Source: Streptosporangiaceae bacterium NEAU-GS5 (GTDB lineage Bacteria; Actinomycetota; Actinomycetes; Streptosporangiales; Streptosporangiaceae). Taken from it: a DNA stretch of 64,000 bases. Of the stretch, positions 31,493 to 40,289 are shown one piece after another (positions within the stretch are counted from its first letter, which is position 1; every line of letters begins with the position of its first letter). The stretch spans positions 22,016 through 86,015 of the forward strand of contig JAGFNW010000018.1 of the NCBI GenBank assembly GCA_017592665.1. The letters are read 5' to 3'. The notes beneath the pieces were generated by a model, which saw only the letters and a program-made list of their open reading frames with translations, was not told the origin of the DNA and made no database searches. A program made the position numbers and the translations under genes.

Positions 31493-33009
31493 CGTTGCCC
31501 GACGCCGTCGAGGAGTGGGCCCGCCGGGATCCCGCGGCCCCCGCGTTGATCGGCCTCGACGGTTCCGTGATCAGCTACGCCGAGCTGGCCGAGACGGTCG
31601 CGGCGCGGCGCGGCTCGCTCCGCGGACTCGGCGGGGTGACGGCCGTCGTGGACGGCGACATCCCGCTGCTCGCGGCCGTGGCCGGCGAGTCGGTGTGCGC
31701 ACCGCTGCCGCCCGGCCTCGCGCCGGACGAGCTCGACACGGCCCTTCGGCAGCTGGGCGCCACCTATCTGATCCTGCCCGGGCACGAGCCCGTTTCCACG
31801 GGGATCGCCGCGGGCCCGGCGGTGGACGCCGCGCTGCTGATCCGGACGTCGGGGAGCACGGGGGCGGCCAAGCTCGTGCCGCTGACGGCCGGCGGACTGC
31901 TGTACGCGGCCGGGATCGTGGCCACCACCCTCGGGCTGTCGCCGGCCGACCGGTGCCTGAACCCGATGCCCCTGCATCACACGCACGGCCTGGTCGGCGC
32001 GGCGCTCGCGACGCTCGGCTCCGGCGGGAGCGTGACCTGCCTGCCGCGCTACAGCGACGAGGCCATGGAGCGCGCCCTCACGACCCTGGCCCCCACCTGG
32101 TACACGGCCGTGCCGTCCATCCACGCCCGCGTCGCCGCCCTGGCCGAAGCGGGCCGGCTGGGATCGCACGGGCTGCGCTTCGCGCGCTCGGCGTCCGCGC
32201 CGCTCACCGGGGCCCTGCGGGCACGGCTCGGCCGGGCGCTCGGCGGCGTGCCCGTCCTTTCCACGTACGCGCTGACGGAGGCTCCCGGACAGGTGTGCGG
32301 CCACCGGCCGGGCGACGTGATTCGCGACGGGTCGGTCGGCCGTGCGGTCGGATGCGAGGTGGCGGTGGTCGACGGCCGGATCCTCGTGCGCGGGCCACAC
32401 GTCTCGGCGGCCCATCGGTCGCCGGACGGCTGGCTGCGCACCGGCGACCTCGGGACCCTCACCGGCGACGGCGAGCTGTTCCTGCACGGCCGCGAAGACG
32501 ACGTGATCAACCGCGCAGGGGAGAAGATCAGCCCGGAGGACGTCGAGGCGGCGCTGGCGGCCGACCCGCGCGTGGCGGACGTGGTGGTGTTCGGTGCCGA
32601 TGATGTGGTGCTGGGCCAGGCCGTGGTGGCGCTCGTGGTCCCCGCCGATCCCGGCGTGAGCGCCGGTGACCTGCGGTTGTCGCGCGTCCTCGACCGGATC
32701 GTGCTGACCGGCCGCATCCCCCGCTCGACTACGGGAAAGGTGAACCGGAAGGCCCTGGCCGCCGATCTCCCCGCGCCCGGTCCAGATGTGCTGGCCGAAT
32801 TGCGGCGGATCTGGGCCGAGGTGCTGTTCCTGCCCGACGTCGAGGTGGACGCCGACTTCGCCGGGCTCGGCGGCGGCTCGCTGCAGGCCGCACGGATCGA
32901 GGCCCAGGTGGCCGCGCGCCTCGGCGTCGAGCTGCCGGCGTTCGCGCTGCAGGACGCGCCGACCGTACGGGAATTGGCGGAAATGATCGAACAATCACGT
33001 ATGTCCTAG
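31489..33009 (+). CDS. acyl-AMP ligase with C-terminal carrier domain
   Basis: The product has 506 residues, starting in an ATGA overlap with the NRPS-MFS gene. AMP-ligase region about 1-425: LIRTSGSTGAAKLVPL, STYALTEAPG, WLRTGDLGTL, EDDVINRAGEKISPEDVE and IPRSTTGKVNRKAL with the catalytic Lys. The hinge resembles the oxalate-CoA ligase (AAE3)-like group. Carrier domain about 430-506 has FAGLGGGSLQAARI, with the pantetheinylated Ser464. It should activate an acid and hold it on its own carrier, then hand it to one of the condensation domains of the other two proteins. Substrate unknown. Confidence 0.85.
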
Positions 33010-33010
33010 A

Positions 33011-34528
33011 GTGGGCGCCGTGATGACCTGCGCCGTCGCGGCCCCCCACACCCTGGCGACCGACGCGGCCGAGGAGGCGCTGCGGCGCGGGGGCAACGCC
33101 ATCGACGCGGCGCTCGCCGCCGCCGTCACCCTCACGGTCGTGTATCCGCACAACACTGCGGCCGGAGGCGACCTCATCGCCCTCGTCCGCACAGCCGGCG
33201 GCCGGATCTCGTGCCTCAACGCGAGCGGTCCCGCGGCCCGTGCCGCCGATCGCGACGCGGTCGCCGCACGGCACGGCGGCCGGATGCCGATCAGAGGCGT
33301 CGACGCGATCACGGTCCCCGGCTGTGTGGCCGGGTGGGCCGCGCTGCACGCGTCCGGAGCCGCGCTGCCCTGGGCCGCGCATTTCGCGGCCGCCATCGCC
33401 CACGCGGCCGGCACACCGGTCGTGCCCGGTCTGGCCGCCGCGATCGCCGAGGCCGCGCCGCTGATCGACGCCGACCCCGGCATGCGGGCCGTCTTCCGCC
33501 CCGGCGGGCGGCTCCTCGCCGAGGGCGACGTCCTCCGTCAGGACGCGCTCGCGGCCACGCTTTCGGGGATCGCCGACGGCGGTCCCGAGGTCCTCTACGG
33601 CGGCCCGGTCGGGGAGCGCCTGATCGCCGGCCTGCGCGTGCTCGGATCCCCGCTCGACCGCACCGACCTCGACGCCTACCGCGCCGAGTGGACGCCGCCC
33701 CTGTCCAGGCCGGTCGGCGCGTGGCAGGTCCACACGAGCCCGCCCAACTCGCAGGGCTTCCTGCTGCTCCAGGCGCTCCTCGCGGATGTGGCCGACCCGC
33801 TGCGGACAGGCGCGGGCCGCCTGGCCCAGGTGTTCGCCCAGGGGATCGCCGACCGGGCGCGCGTCCTCGCCGATCCCCGCTTCGCTCCCGTGGACCTCGA
33901 CGCGCTCCTGCGGCCCGGTCGCGCGCTGCCCGGTGAGGACGTCGCGGCGTACGCGAACGGCGACACGGTGGCCGTCGTCACCGCGGACGGCGACGGCAAC
34001 GCCGTGTCGCTCATCCAGAGCCTGTTCTTCGGGTTCGGCTCGGGCGTGCTCGAACCGGACACCGGCATCCTCATGCAGAACCGCGGCGCTGGGTTCACGC
34101 TCGACCCGGGCTCGCCCAACGTGCTCGCGCCCGGCAAGCGGCCGGCGCACACGCTGATGCCCGTCATGGTGACCGAGGGCGACCGGCTGGCGTGGGTGAC
34201 CGGGAGCATGGGCGGCCGCGCGCAGCCGCAGATCCACACGCAGATCCTGCTCCGCCTGTTCGGGGGCGCCGATCCGACGGCGGCGGTCGCCGCCCCGCGC
34301 TGGGTGGTCGGCGAGCCGGACCTCGCCGTACGCGTCGAGGCGGACGTCGATCCGGCGGCGCGGGACTCGCTGGCCGAGCTCGCGGGGCTGCCGTTGACGG
34401 AGTTGCCGGCGCGGTCGGATCGGGTCGGCCACGCCCAGGCCATCGCCATCGGCCTGGACGGCGCGCCGACCGCCGGGAGCGACCCCCGCGCCGACGGCGC
34501 GGCCCGTGTTGTGAAGGCCGTGTTGTGA
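33011..34528 (+). CDS. gamma-glutamyltransferase family protein
   Basis: A GTG start one base after the preceding stop gives 505 residues; ATG 33023 is an alternative. The N-terminal block LATDAAEEALRRGGNAIDAA and YPHNTAAGGDLI are typical of the large subunit. The autocleavage site is GDTVAVVTADGDGNAVSLIQ, where the Thr would become the N-terminal nucleophile of the small subunit. NRGAGFTLDP and GKRPAHTLMP follow. No signal peptide is visible, unlike many GGTs. In this cluster it could attach or remove a gamma-glutamyl group on an intermediate, a precedent known in other pathways; that role is inferred from position. Confidence 0.82.
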   Translation: MGAVMTCAVAAPHTLATDAAEEALRRGGNAIDAALAAAVTLTVVYPHNTAAGGDLIALVRTAGGRISCLNASGPAARAADRDAVAARHGGRMPIRGVDAITVPGCVAGWAALHASGAALPWAAHFAAAIAHAAGTPVVPGLAAAIAEAAPLIDADPGMRAVFRPGGRLLAEGDVLRQDALAATLSGIADGGPEVLYGGPVGERLIAGLRVLGSPLDRTDLDAYRAEWTPPLSRPVGAWQVHTSPPNSQGFLLLQALLADVADPLRTGAGRLAQVFAQGIADRARVLADPRFAPVDLDALLRPGRALPGEDVAAYANGDTVAVVTADGDGNAVSLIQSLFFGFGSGVLEPDTGILMQNRGAGFTLDPGSPNVLAPGKRPAHTLMPVMVTEGDRLAWVTGSMGGRAQPQIHTQILLRLFGGADPTAAVAAPRWVVGEPDLAVRVEADVDPAARDSLAELAGLPLTELPARSDRVGHAQAIAIGLDGAPTAGSDPRADGAARVVKAVL

Positions 34529-34614
34529 AGGATGGTGGCACCCCCGGCCAGCACCCTTGAGCGCGGGAACGCGGGGCGGTGTAATCCGGGCATGCTTGCG
34601 GAGATGGGTCTCTC

Positions 34615-37008
34615 GTGACGCTTGTGCGGTTCTGGCTGACGCTGGAACTGCGGCGCAGATGGCGATCCCTGGCCGGCCTCGCCCTGCTGGCGGCCTTCGC
34701 CGTGTCCGTGACGCTGACCGCGTTCGCGGGAGCCGTACGCGGGACCACCGCGAACGACCGGCTGGTCGCCGCCACGAACGCGGCGACCGTCGTGGTGCGG
34801 CCCTTCGACTCCGACGCGGGCTTCTGGGCCGCCGCGCGCCGGTTGCCGGCGGTGGCCGCGCTCACGCACTTCCCTGGGACGGCGTTCGGCGTGGACGACC
34901 GGCCCGACACACTCGCCGGTCTCACCGTGGCCGCCGCCGACACCGATCTGTTCCGGACGATCGAGACGCCGGTCATCCTCGACGGCCGGCTGCCCGACCC
35001 GGCCCGCGTGGACGAGGTGGTGGTCACGCCGCTCTTCCGGGAGACGGCGCACAAGGGCGTCGGCGACACCGTGACGCTGCGCCTGCTCAGCCCGGCCCGG
35101 GCGGCGGCCACCAACCGGGTGGGCAATCCCGAGCCACCGGACGGACCGGCCGTCCGCGCGAGGATCGTGGGCGTCATCCGCTCGGCGTGGTTCGCCGAGC
35201 TCGCGGGTGGAACGGGCGGCGTCATCTCCTCTCCCGCGCTGTTCGGCCGCTACCGCGCCGACATCATCGGCGCGCACGACGAGATCCCGTTCGAAGGTCT
35301 CGTACGGCTCCGCCCCGGCGCGACCTTCGAGCAGTTCCACGCCCAGCTGACGGCGGCGGCCGGCCCCGGCGTGGACATGGAGAACCTCGACGCCACGCTC
35401 TACGAGCACCGCCGCCAGGTGGACGGCAACCAGGCGACCACCCTCGGAGTCTTCGGGCTGGCCGCGGCGCTGGCCGGGGCCGCCCTCATCGGGCAGGCCG
35501 TGGTCCGCCACGTGTCGGGCGCGGCGGGCGAGTTGCGGTCGCTTCGAGCGCTCGGCATGACGTTGCGGCAGCAGGTGTCGCTGGCCTCCATCGCGCCCGT
35601 GCTCGCCGGGACGGCGGGAACGATGATCGGGGCGGCCGGGGCGGTGGGCGGGTCCTTCTGGATGCCGATCGGGAGCGCGGCGCTGCACGAGCCGGCTCCT
35701 GGGATCGACGTCGACCTCCCGTTGCTGGCCGGTGGCGCGGCGCTCACCGCGGTCGTGCTCGCGGCGGGGTCGGTGGTGTCCGCCTTGGCCGCGCTGCTCG
35801 TGGCGGCCCGACCGGTCGGCCGCAGGTCCATCATCGCCGCGGCGGTCGCCAGGGCCGGCCTGCCCGTGCCCGTGATGGTGGGGACCAGGTTCGCCCTCGA
35901 GCCGGGGGGCGGATCGCGGGCCGTGGCCGTGCGGCCGGCGCTGGCCGCCGCTGTCATCGGGGTCGCCGGTGTGATGGCCGGCTGCACGTACGCGGCCGGG
36001 ACGGTGGACGCCGCCGGCAACCCGGCCCGCTTCGGACAGACCCAGCAGCTGGAGATCTACCTGGGGTTCGGCGACGAGAAGGCGCCCTATCAGGCGCTGC
36101 TCGCCGCCGTCGCCCACGACCGCGATGTGACGGCCGTCAACGACGTGCGGATCACGGTCGCCGCGGCAGGCGGCACGCCGTTCCCCGTCTTCGCCTACGC
36201 GCCGATGGGGAATCCGTTTCCGGTCGTGCTGTCGGAGGGGCGGATGCCCGAGCGGCCCGGCGAGATCGCGCTCGGCCCGGGGACCGCGGCGCGGGCGCAC
36301 GTCCAGGTCGGCGGCCGCGTCACCGTGGCCGACAGACAACTGACCGTCACCGGGCTCGGGTTCCTCCCATCCGGTCTGCAGAACTCCTACGCCGAGGGCG
36401 GCTGGGTCACCTCGGACGGATACGGCCGGCTGTTCGGCCCGGCGAAGTTCATGTGGCACGTCGGGCACGTCTCGCTGCGCCCGGGCGCCGACGCCGAGGC
36501 GGTGGCCGCCCGGCTCCGCCAGGCCTTCAAGGCACTGCCCGGCGGCGAAGCGGTCGGGATCAATCCGCCCGCCACGCCGCCCCCGCAGATGGCCGAGATC
36601 GGCGACCTGGCCGCGCTGCCGCTGCTGCTCGGGGGCTTCCTCGCGGTCCTCGCCGCGGGGGCGGTCGGGCACGCCCTGGCCTCGGCCGTGCGCCGGCGCC
36701 GAGGCGAGGTCGGCGTGCTGCGGGCGCTCGGGCTGACCCGAGTCCAGGCCCGCATGATCGTCGTCACCCAGGCCGGCGTGCTCGCCGGGATCGGCCTGGC
36801 CGTGGGCGTGCCGTTCGGGGTCGCGTACGGGCGGACCGTGTGGCGCCTGGTGGCGTCGGAGATCCCGATCCAGGTCGTGCCGCCCGTGGCGCCGCTGGCG
36901 CTGGCCCTGATCGTGCCGGTGACGCTGGTGGTGGCCTACCTGCTCGCGGCCCTCCCGAGCCGCGCCGCGGCGCGCCTTCCGGTCGCGACCCTGCTGCGCG
37001 CGGAATAG
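34615..37008 (+). CDS. FtsX-type ABC transporter permease
   Basis: The product has 797 residues (GTG start behind GGAGAT). An 8-codon frame (34592-34618) ends in a GTGA overlap with this start. The permease has an N-terminal TM (LAGLALLAAFAVSVTLTAFA), a large extracellular region, and two FtsX/MacB-like permease blocks. Block one is about 280-400 (SLRALGMTLRQQVSLASIAP); block two is about 660-797 (VLRALGLTRVQARMIVVTQ). The family works with an ATP-binding subunit, but none is encoded nearby. It might export the product of a neighbouring cluster or a wall component. Position is the only support for that. Confidence 0.8.
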   Translation: MTLVRFWLTLELRRRWRSLAGLALLAAFAVSVTLTAFAGAVRGTTANDRLVAATNAATVVVRPFDSDAGFWAAARRLPAVAALTHFPGTAFGVDDRPDTLAGLTVAAADTDLFRTIETPVILDGRLPDPARVDEVVVTPLFRETAHKGVGDTVTLRLLSPARAAATNRVGNPEPPDGPAVRARIVGVIRSAWFAELAGGTGGVISSPALFGRYRADIIGAHDEIPFEGLVRLRPGATFEQFHAQLTAAAGPGVDMENLDATLYEHRRQVDGNQATTLGVFGLAAALAGAALIGQAVVRHVSGAAGELRSLRALGMTLRQQVSLASIAPVLAGTAGTMIGAAGAVGGSFWMPIGSAALHEPAPGIDVDLPLLAGGAALTAVVLAAGSVVSALAALLVAARPVGRRSIIAAAVARAGLPVPVMVGTRFALEPGGGSRAVAVRPALAAAVIGVAGVMAGCTYAAGTVDAAGNPARFGQTQQLEIYLGFGDEKAPYQALLAAVAHDRDVTAVNDVRITVAAAGGTPFPVFAYAPMGNPFPVVLSEGRMPERPGEIALGPGTAARAHVQVGGRVTVADRQLTVTGLGFLPSGLQNSYAEGGWVTSDGYGRLFGPAKFMWHVGHVSLRPGADAEAVAARLRQAFKALPGGEAVGINPPATPPPQMAEIGDLAALPLLLGGFLAVLAAGAVGHALASAVRRRRGEVGVLRALGLTRVQARMIVVTQAGVLAGIGLAVGVPFGVAYGRTVWRLVASEIPIQVVPPVAPLALALIVPVTLVVAYLLAALPSRAAARLPVATLLRAE

Positions 37009-37094
37009 CCCGTTCGCCGGACAAGGCCTGCCGCTGGCCGATCAAGCCCCCGCCACACGCGGAATAAGCCGCGCAAACCGGATAGGTTGGCCGG

Positions 37095-38144
37095 GTGCTC
37101 GCCCCGATCGTGCTTTCCCTCGCTCTCGCCGCCAGTGGTCACGGATGGTCCGTCGCGCATGCCGGGGCATTGCCCGCGGCCAGCCGGCTGAGTGTCGTCG
37201 CCTCGGCCGGGCCGCACGACGTATGGGTCGGCGGCAAGGAGCACGGCAACGACTACGCCGAGATCGGCAGGGCCGTTCTCGAGCACTGGGACGGCAGGCG
37301 CTGGACCGTCACCCGCCTGCCGCACGCCGACTCGGTCGTCGGCCTCAGCGCGGCCGGTCCGAAGGACGTGTGGGCCGCGGCCAGGCAGTCCTACGAGGGC
37401 GGCGGCCTGCTCTACCACTACGACGGCAGGCGCTGGTCGCGCGTGACGGGCCTGCCCGCCGCCGGCGACTACGACGTGGCCGCCGTGCGCGGCGCGGTCT
37501 TCGTGGCCATCCGTGACGGGTCCGACGTGCTCACCCGCGACGCGGACGGCTGGCAGCCGGCCACACTGGGCGAGGACGTCCACCTCAGGGCCGTACGCGC
37601 GCGAACCCCGGCCGACGCCTGGGCCATCGGCGGCACGGGCGACTATCAGACCGAGCGGCCGTTCGCGGCGCACTGGGACGGCCACGCCTGGACGTCCACG
37701 CCGCTCCCACTGAACACCGGTCACCTGCATGCCGTCCTTTCCTACTCGCCCGAGAACGCCTGGGCCGTCGGCAACGGCCTGCGGCCGTTCAAGGGCCGCT
37801 ACGAGCCGTACGGGAAGCCGTTCGTGCTGCACTGGGACGGCGCCGCGTGGAAGCAGGTGAAGGTCCCGGCCGGGCGGGCCGATCTGCGCGCCATCACGGC
37901 CGCCGGCGGCGGGCGCGTCCTGATCGGCGGCTTCGACCCGGCCCACCCCAGCAGGCCGTTCTTCCTGCGCAACAACAACACCAGGAAGTGGCACGCGGAC
38001 ACCGTCAAGCCGCCGCGCGGCGCGAAATACGTCGAGGTCAACGGCGTGGCGGCGGCCGGTTACGATCTGTGGGCCGTCGGCGCCTTCGACCGCGTCAAGG
38101 GCAGCCCGACCCCTCGTGACCTGGTGCTTCGCTACCGCCCCTAA
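37095..38144 (+). CDS. secreted beta-propeller-like protein
   Basis: The product has 349 residues, starting at GTG with a signal-like hydrophobic N-terminus (MLAPIVLSLALAASGHGWSV). Repeated HWDGxxW units are visible: EHWDGRRWTVT, YHYDGRRWSRV, AHWDGHAWTST and LHWDGAAWKQV. Alternating AWAVG/DVWAA strands complete a propeller of about six or seven blades. Related proteins are found in actinomycete surface proteins with unknown ligands. The fold is seen; the job is not. The gene is followed 71 bases later by the peptide unit. Confidence 0.65.
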   Translation: MLAPIVLSLALAASGHGWSVAHAGALPAASRLSVVASAGPHDVWVGGKEHGNDYAEIGRAVLEHWDGRRWTVTRLPHADSVVGLSAAGPKDVWAAARQSYEGGGLLYHYDGRRWSRVTGLPAAGDYDVAAVRGAVFVAIRDGSDVLTRDADGWQPATLGEDVHLRAVRARTPADAWAIGGTGDYQTERPFAAHWDGHAWTSTPLPLNTGHLHAVLSYSPENAWAVGNGLRPFKGRYEPYGKPFVLHWDGAAWKQVKVPAGRADLRAITAAGGGRVLIGGFDPAHPSRPFFLRNNNTRKWHADTVKPPRGAKYVEVNGVAAAGYDLWAVGAFDRVKGSPTPRDLVLRYRP

Positions 38145-38150
38145 ATGACC

Positions 38151-38179
38151 TTGACAGTCGACCTGACAGAGGTCAATGT
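38151..38179 (+). promoter_or_regulatory. candidate promoter of the peptide-dehydrogenase operon
   Basis: TTGACA (38151-38156) is followed after 17 bases by CAATGT (38174-38179), a weak -10. Short flanking copies of TTGAC and GTCAA make the region partly dyadic. A GAAAGG ribosome site (38200-38205) then precedes the peptide ATG at 38216. Together they fit a dedicated promoter starting the four-gene unit after the propeller gene ends at 38144. Confidence 0.45.
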
Positions 38180-38215
38180 CGGATCAACTCCCGCTTCCCT
38201 CGAAAGGCGCCTCCC

Positions 38216-38311
38216 ATGAACACCACGGAATCGGACCTGCCCATCTTCGAGCCGATCATCGAGGACGAATACGACGCCCCCCAGAGCTGCATGATCCCCT
38301 GCGCGTCCTGA
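38216..38311 (+). CDS. candidate RiPP precursor peptide, 31 residues
   Basis: An ATG behind GAAAGG opens a 31-codon frame that ends 26 bases before the dehydrogenase start. Residues 1-20 are acidic with hydrophobic spacing (PIFEPIIEDE at 9-18), like a recognition leader. Residues 20-31 read DAPQSCMIPCAS, with two Cys four positions apart, a Ser and a Met, like a modifiable core. The frame is too short for normal gene callers and overlaps a spurious upstream extension of the next gene. Ribosome site, coupling and position next to a SagB-type enzyme and an exporter support it. No homologue search was possible. Confidence 0.6.
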   Translation: MNTTESDLPIFEPIIEDEYDAPQSCMIPCAS

Positions 38312-38337
38312 TCGGTCTCGCGGCGAGGGAGAGACGG

Positions 38338-39438
38338 ATGCGGCTGCGGCTTTCCGGCCTGGTCGTGTTCCACACCCGGAACGGGCAGCTGATCTGCGAC
38401 GATCCGGTAGGCCACCGCCAGCTCGCGCTACGCCAGGAGGCGTGGGCGCTGCTTCCCAAGTTCGCCCGCTGGGCCGAGCCCGAAGAAGCCGACGTGGGTC
38501 TGGTCAAGCAACTGCTCGCGGCGGGCATCCTCATCGAGGAGGGCTCGCCCGAGCAGGCGCGCGAGGAACGGCTCGGTCCCTGGAGCACGTGGGGGACCGC
38601 GGCCACCTACTACCACCTCGCGTCCCGGACGCTCGAATCCGACGCGTTCCTCACGGCCGCCGAGGACACGGCCCGGCTGCGCGGGCAGCAGCCGCCGCCG
38701 GAGCCGTACAAGCGCTACGACATCCCGGCGCTGCCGCTCCCGCCGCCGGAAGACCTGCCGCGCACGCTGCCGGACGTGCTGCGCCGCCGCCGCACCACGC
38801 GGCGCTTCGACCCGCGCGCCACGCCGAGCGCGCGGCAGGTGGCCACCATGCTGCACTGGGTCGCCGGCGTGCAGCACGAGGTCGAGGTGCCCGGGTTCGG
38901 CATGTCCCCACTCAAGGCCAGCCCTTCCGGAGGGGCGCGGCACCCCGTCGAGGTCTATCCCGTCGTACGGCGCGTCCCCGGCCTCCCCGCGGGCGTCTAC
39001 CATTACGCGCCCGATCGGCACGCGCTCGAGACGGTCTCCGACGCGCCCGACGACGCCGAGGTGCTGCGCTGGTGCGGCGGGCAGAGCTTCGCGGCCCGCG
39101 TCCCCGTGCTGCTGATCTACACGGCCGTGCTGGCGCGGTCGGCGTGGAAATATCCGACCGGCCGCACCTACCGCTCGCTCCACGTTGACGTGGGGCACCT
39201 CAGCCAGACCGCCTATCTCGTCGGCACGGCGCTCGGTCTCGGCGTCTTCTTCACGGCCGCGATCCGCGACGCCGCGGTGGAGCGCGTGCTCGCGCTGGAC
39301 TGGGCGCAGGAGATCCCGCTCGGGGTGACGGGCCTCGGGGTGCCCGCTCCCGCCGAGGCCGTACGGCAGGAGGCGATGGCCCACGGCGGGCCCGCGACGT
39401 TCTCCTACCCCGGCGATGAATGGGACGGGATGGGGTGA
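38338..39438 (+). CDS. SagB-type peptide dehydrogenase (nitroreductase fold)
   Basis: I start at ATG 38338, behind GAGGGAGAG, giving 366 residues (MRLRLSGLVVFHTRNGQL). Longer in-frame starts back to 38176 would overlap the peptide frame. Residues about 1-75 look like a small winged-helix-type domain that could bind a leader, which is unproven. Residues about 125-366 are the FMN nitroreductase/SagB fold: DVLRRRRTTRRFD near the start, SPSGGARHPVEVYPVVRR (flavin loop) and LHVDVGHLSQTAYLVGTAL. SagB enzymes oxidise azolines to azoles in RiPP pathways. No YcaO cyclodehydratase is in the window, so the substrate reaction is open. Confidence 0.82.
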   Translation: MRLRLSGLVVFHTRNGQLICDDPVGHRQLALRQEAWALLPKFARWAEPEEADVGLVKQLLAAGILIEEGSPEQAREERLGPWSTWGTAATYYHLASRTLESDAFLTAAEDTARLRGQQPPPEPYKRYDIPALPLPPPEDLPRTLPDVLRRRRTTRRFDPRATPSARQVATMLHWVAGVQHEVEVPGFGMSPLKASPSGGARHPVEVYPVVRRVPGLPAGVYHYAPDRHALETVSDAPDDAEVLRWCGGQSFAARVPVLLIYTAVLARSAWKYPTGRTYRSLHVDVGHLSQTAYLVGTALGLGVFFTAAIRDAAVERVLALDWAQEIPLGVTGLGVPAPAEAVRQEAMAHGGPATFSYPGDEWDGMG

Positions 39439-40289
39439 GCCCGGAAGCCCACGTCGACCTTGGATGCCTGCGCGACAACGTCCGCGAGTACCACGAGAAG
39501 GCGCCCGTTCCGATCCGCGCCCACATCAAGGGGCACCGCACGGTCGAGATCGCGCGCCTGCAGATGGCGGCGGGAGCCTGCGGGATCGCCGTCACGCGGG
39601 TCTCGGGGACCAGCGCCTACCTCGACGCCGGGATCGGCGACGTCGTGGTCGCCTGGCCGTGGCGCGACCCGGCGCTGCTCGGCCGGTTCGCCGCGCTCGC
39701 CACGCGCTGCCGGCTGTCCTTCCACGTCGACGCGGCCGAGACCATCCCCCTGCTCGGGGAGGCGGCCGCGCGGCACGGCGTCACGCTCGGCGTGCGCGTC
39801 CAGGCCGACGCGCCATACCCGATGGCGATCGCGCGCCTGGCCGCCGCCACCCCAGGGCTGACACTGGACGGCGTGACAGGCTACGAGCCGGCCGGCGCCA
39901 CACGCGCGCACGCCGAACGCCTGGTGGAGCTGGCCGAGGGGATCCGGCGTGCCGGCCTGCCGTGCCCTGTCGTCGCGCTCGGCGGCACCACGGCGGCCGA
40001 CGTCGTCGTCCCGGGAATCACCGAGCTCGGCGCCGGCGCGTACGCGCTGCGCGACGCCGGGCTCGCCGCGCTCGGCTGGTGCGCGCTCGGCTCGGTCGCG
40101 ATCAGCGTGGCCGACCCGGATCTGCTGGAGGGCTGCGGCCAGCCCTGGCATCCCGAGCCCTATGTACGGCGTGGCGGCCGGTTGCTCCCCACCCACGTGT
40201 GCCCGCTCATCCTCCGGGTCGCCGCGTTACGCACGTCCACGGGCGAACGCTGGACCGTCCTCAACGGGGCCGATGGGGGGCAGGGGTGA
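39435..40289 (+). CDS. PLP-dependent alanine racemase/D-threonine aldolase-fold protein
   Basis: GTG 39435 in a GTGA overlap gives MSPEAHVDLGCLRDN, 284 residues; ATG 39420 would add 5. The alanine racemase N-terminal barrel is shown by VPIRAHIKGHRTVEIARLQM, whose Lys would bind PLP, then GTSAYLDAGIGDVVVAWP and LTLDGVTGYEPAGAT. The C-terminal region retains THVCPLI, like the NHVC motif of D-threonine aldolase, but the metal-binding Asp two residues further on in that family is absent. It could racemise or retro-aldol cleave an amino acid, or act on the peptide. Coupling to SagB and MFS genes suggests a peptide-modifying or precursor-supply role. Confidence 0.75.
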   Translation: MSPEAHVDLGCLRDNVREYHEKAPVPIRAHIKGHRTVEIARLQMAAGACGIAVTRVSGTSAYLDAGIGDVVVAWPWRDPALLGRFAALATRCRLSFHVDAAETIPLLGEAAARHGVTLGVRVQADAPYPMAIARLAAATPGLTLDGVTGYEPAGATRAHAERLVELAEGIRRAGLPCPVVALGGTTAADVVVPGITELGAGAYALRDAGLAALGWCALGSVAISVADPDLLEGCGQPWHPEPYVRRGGRLLPTHVCPLILRVAALRTSTGERWTVLNGADGGQG

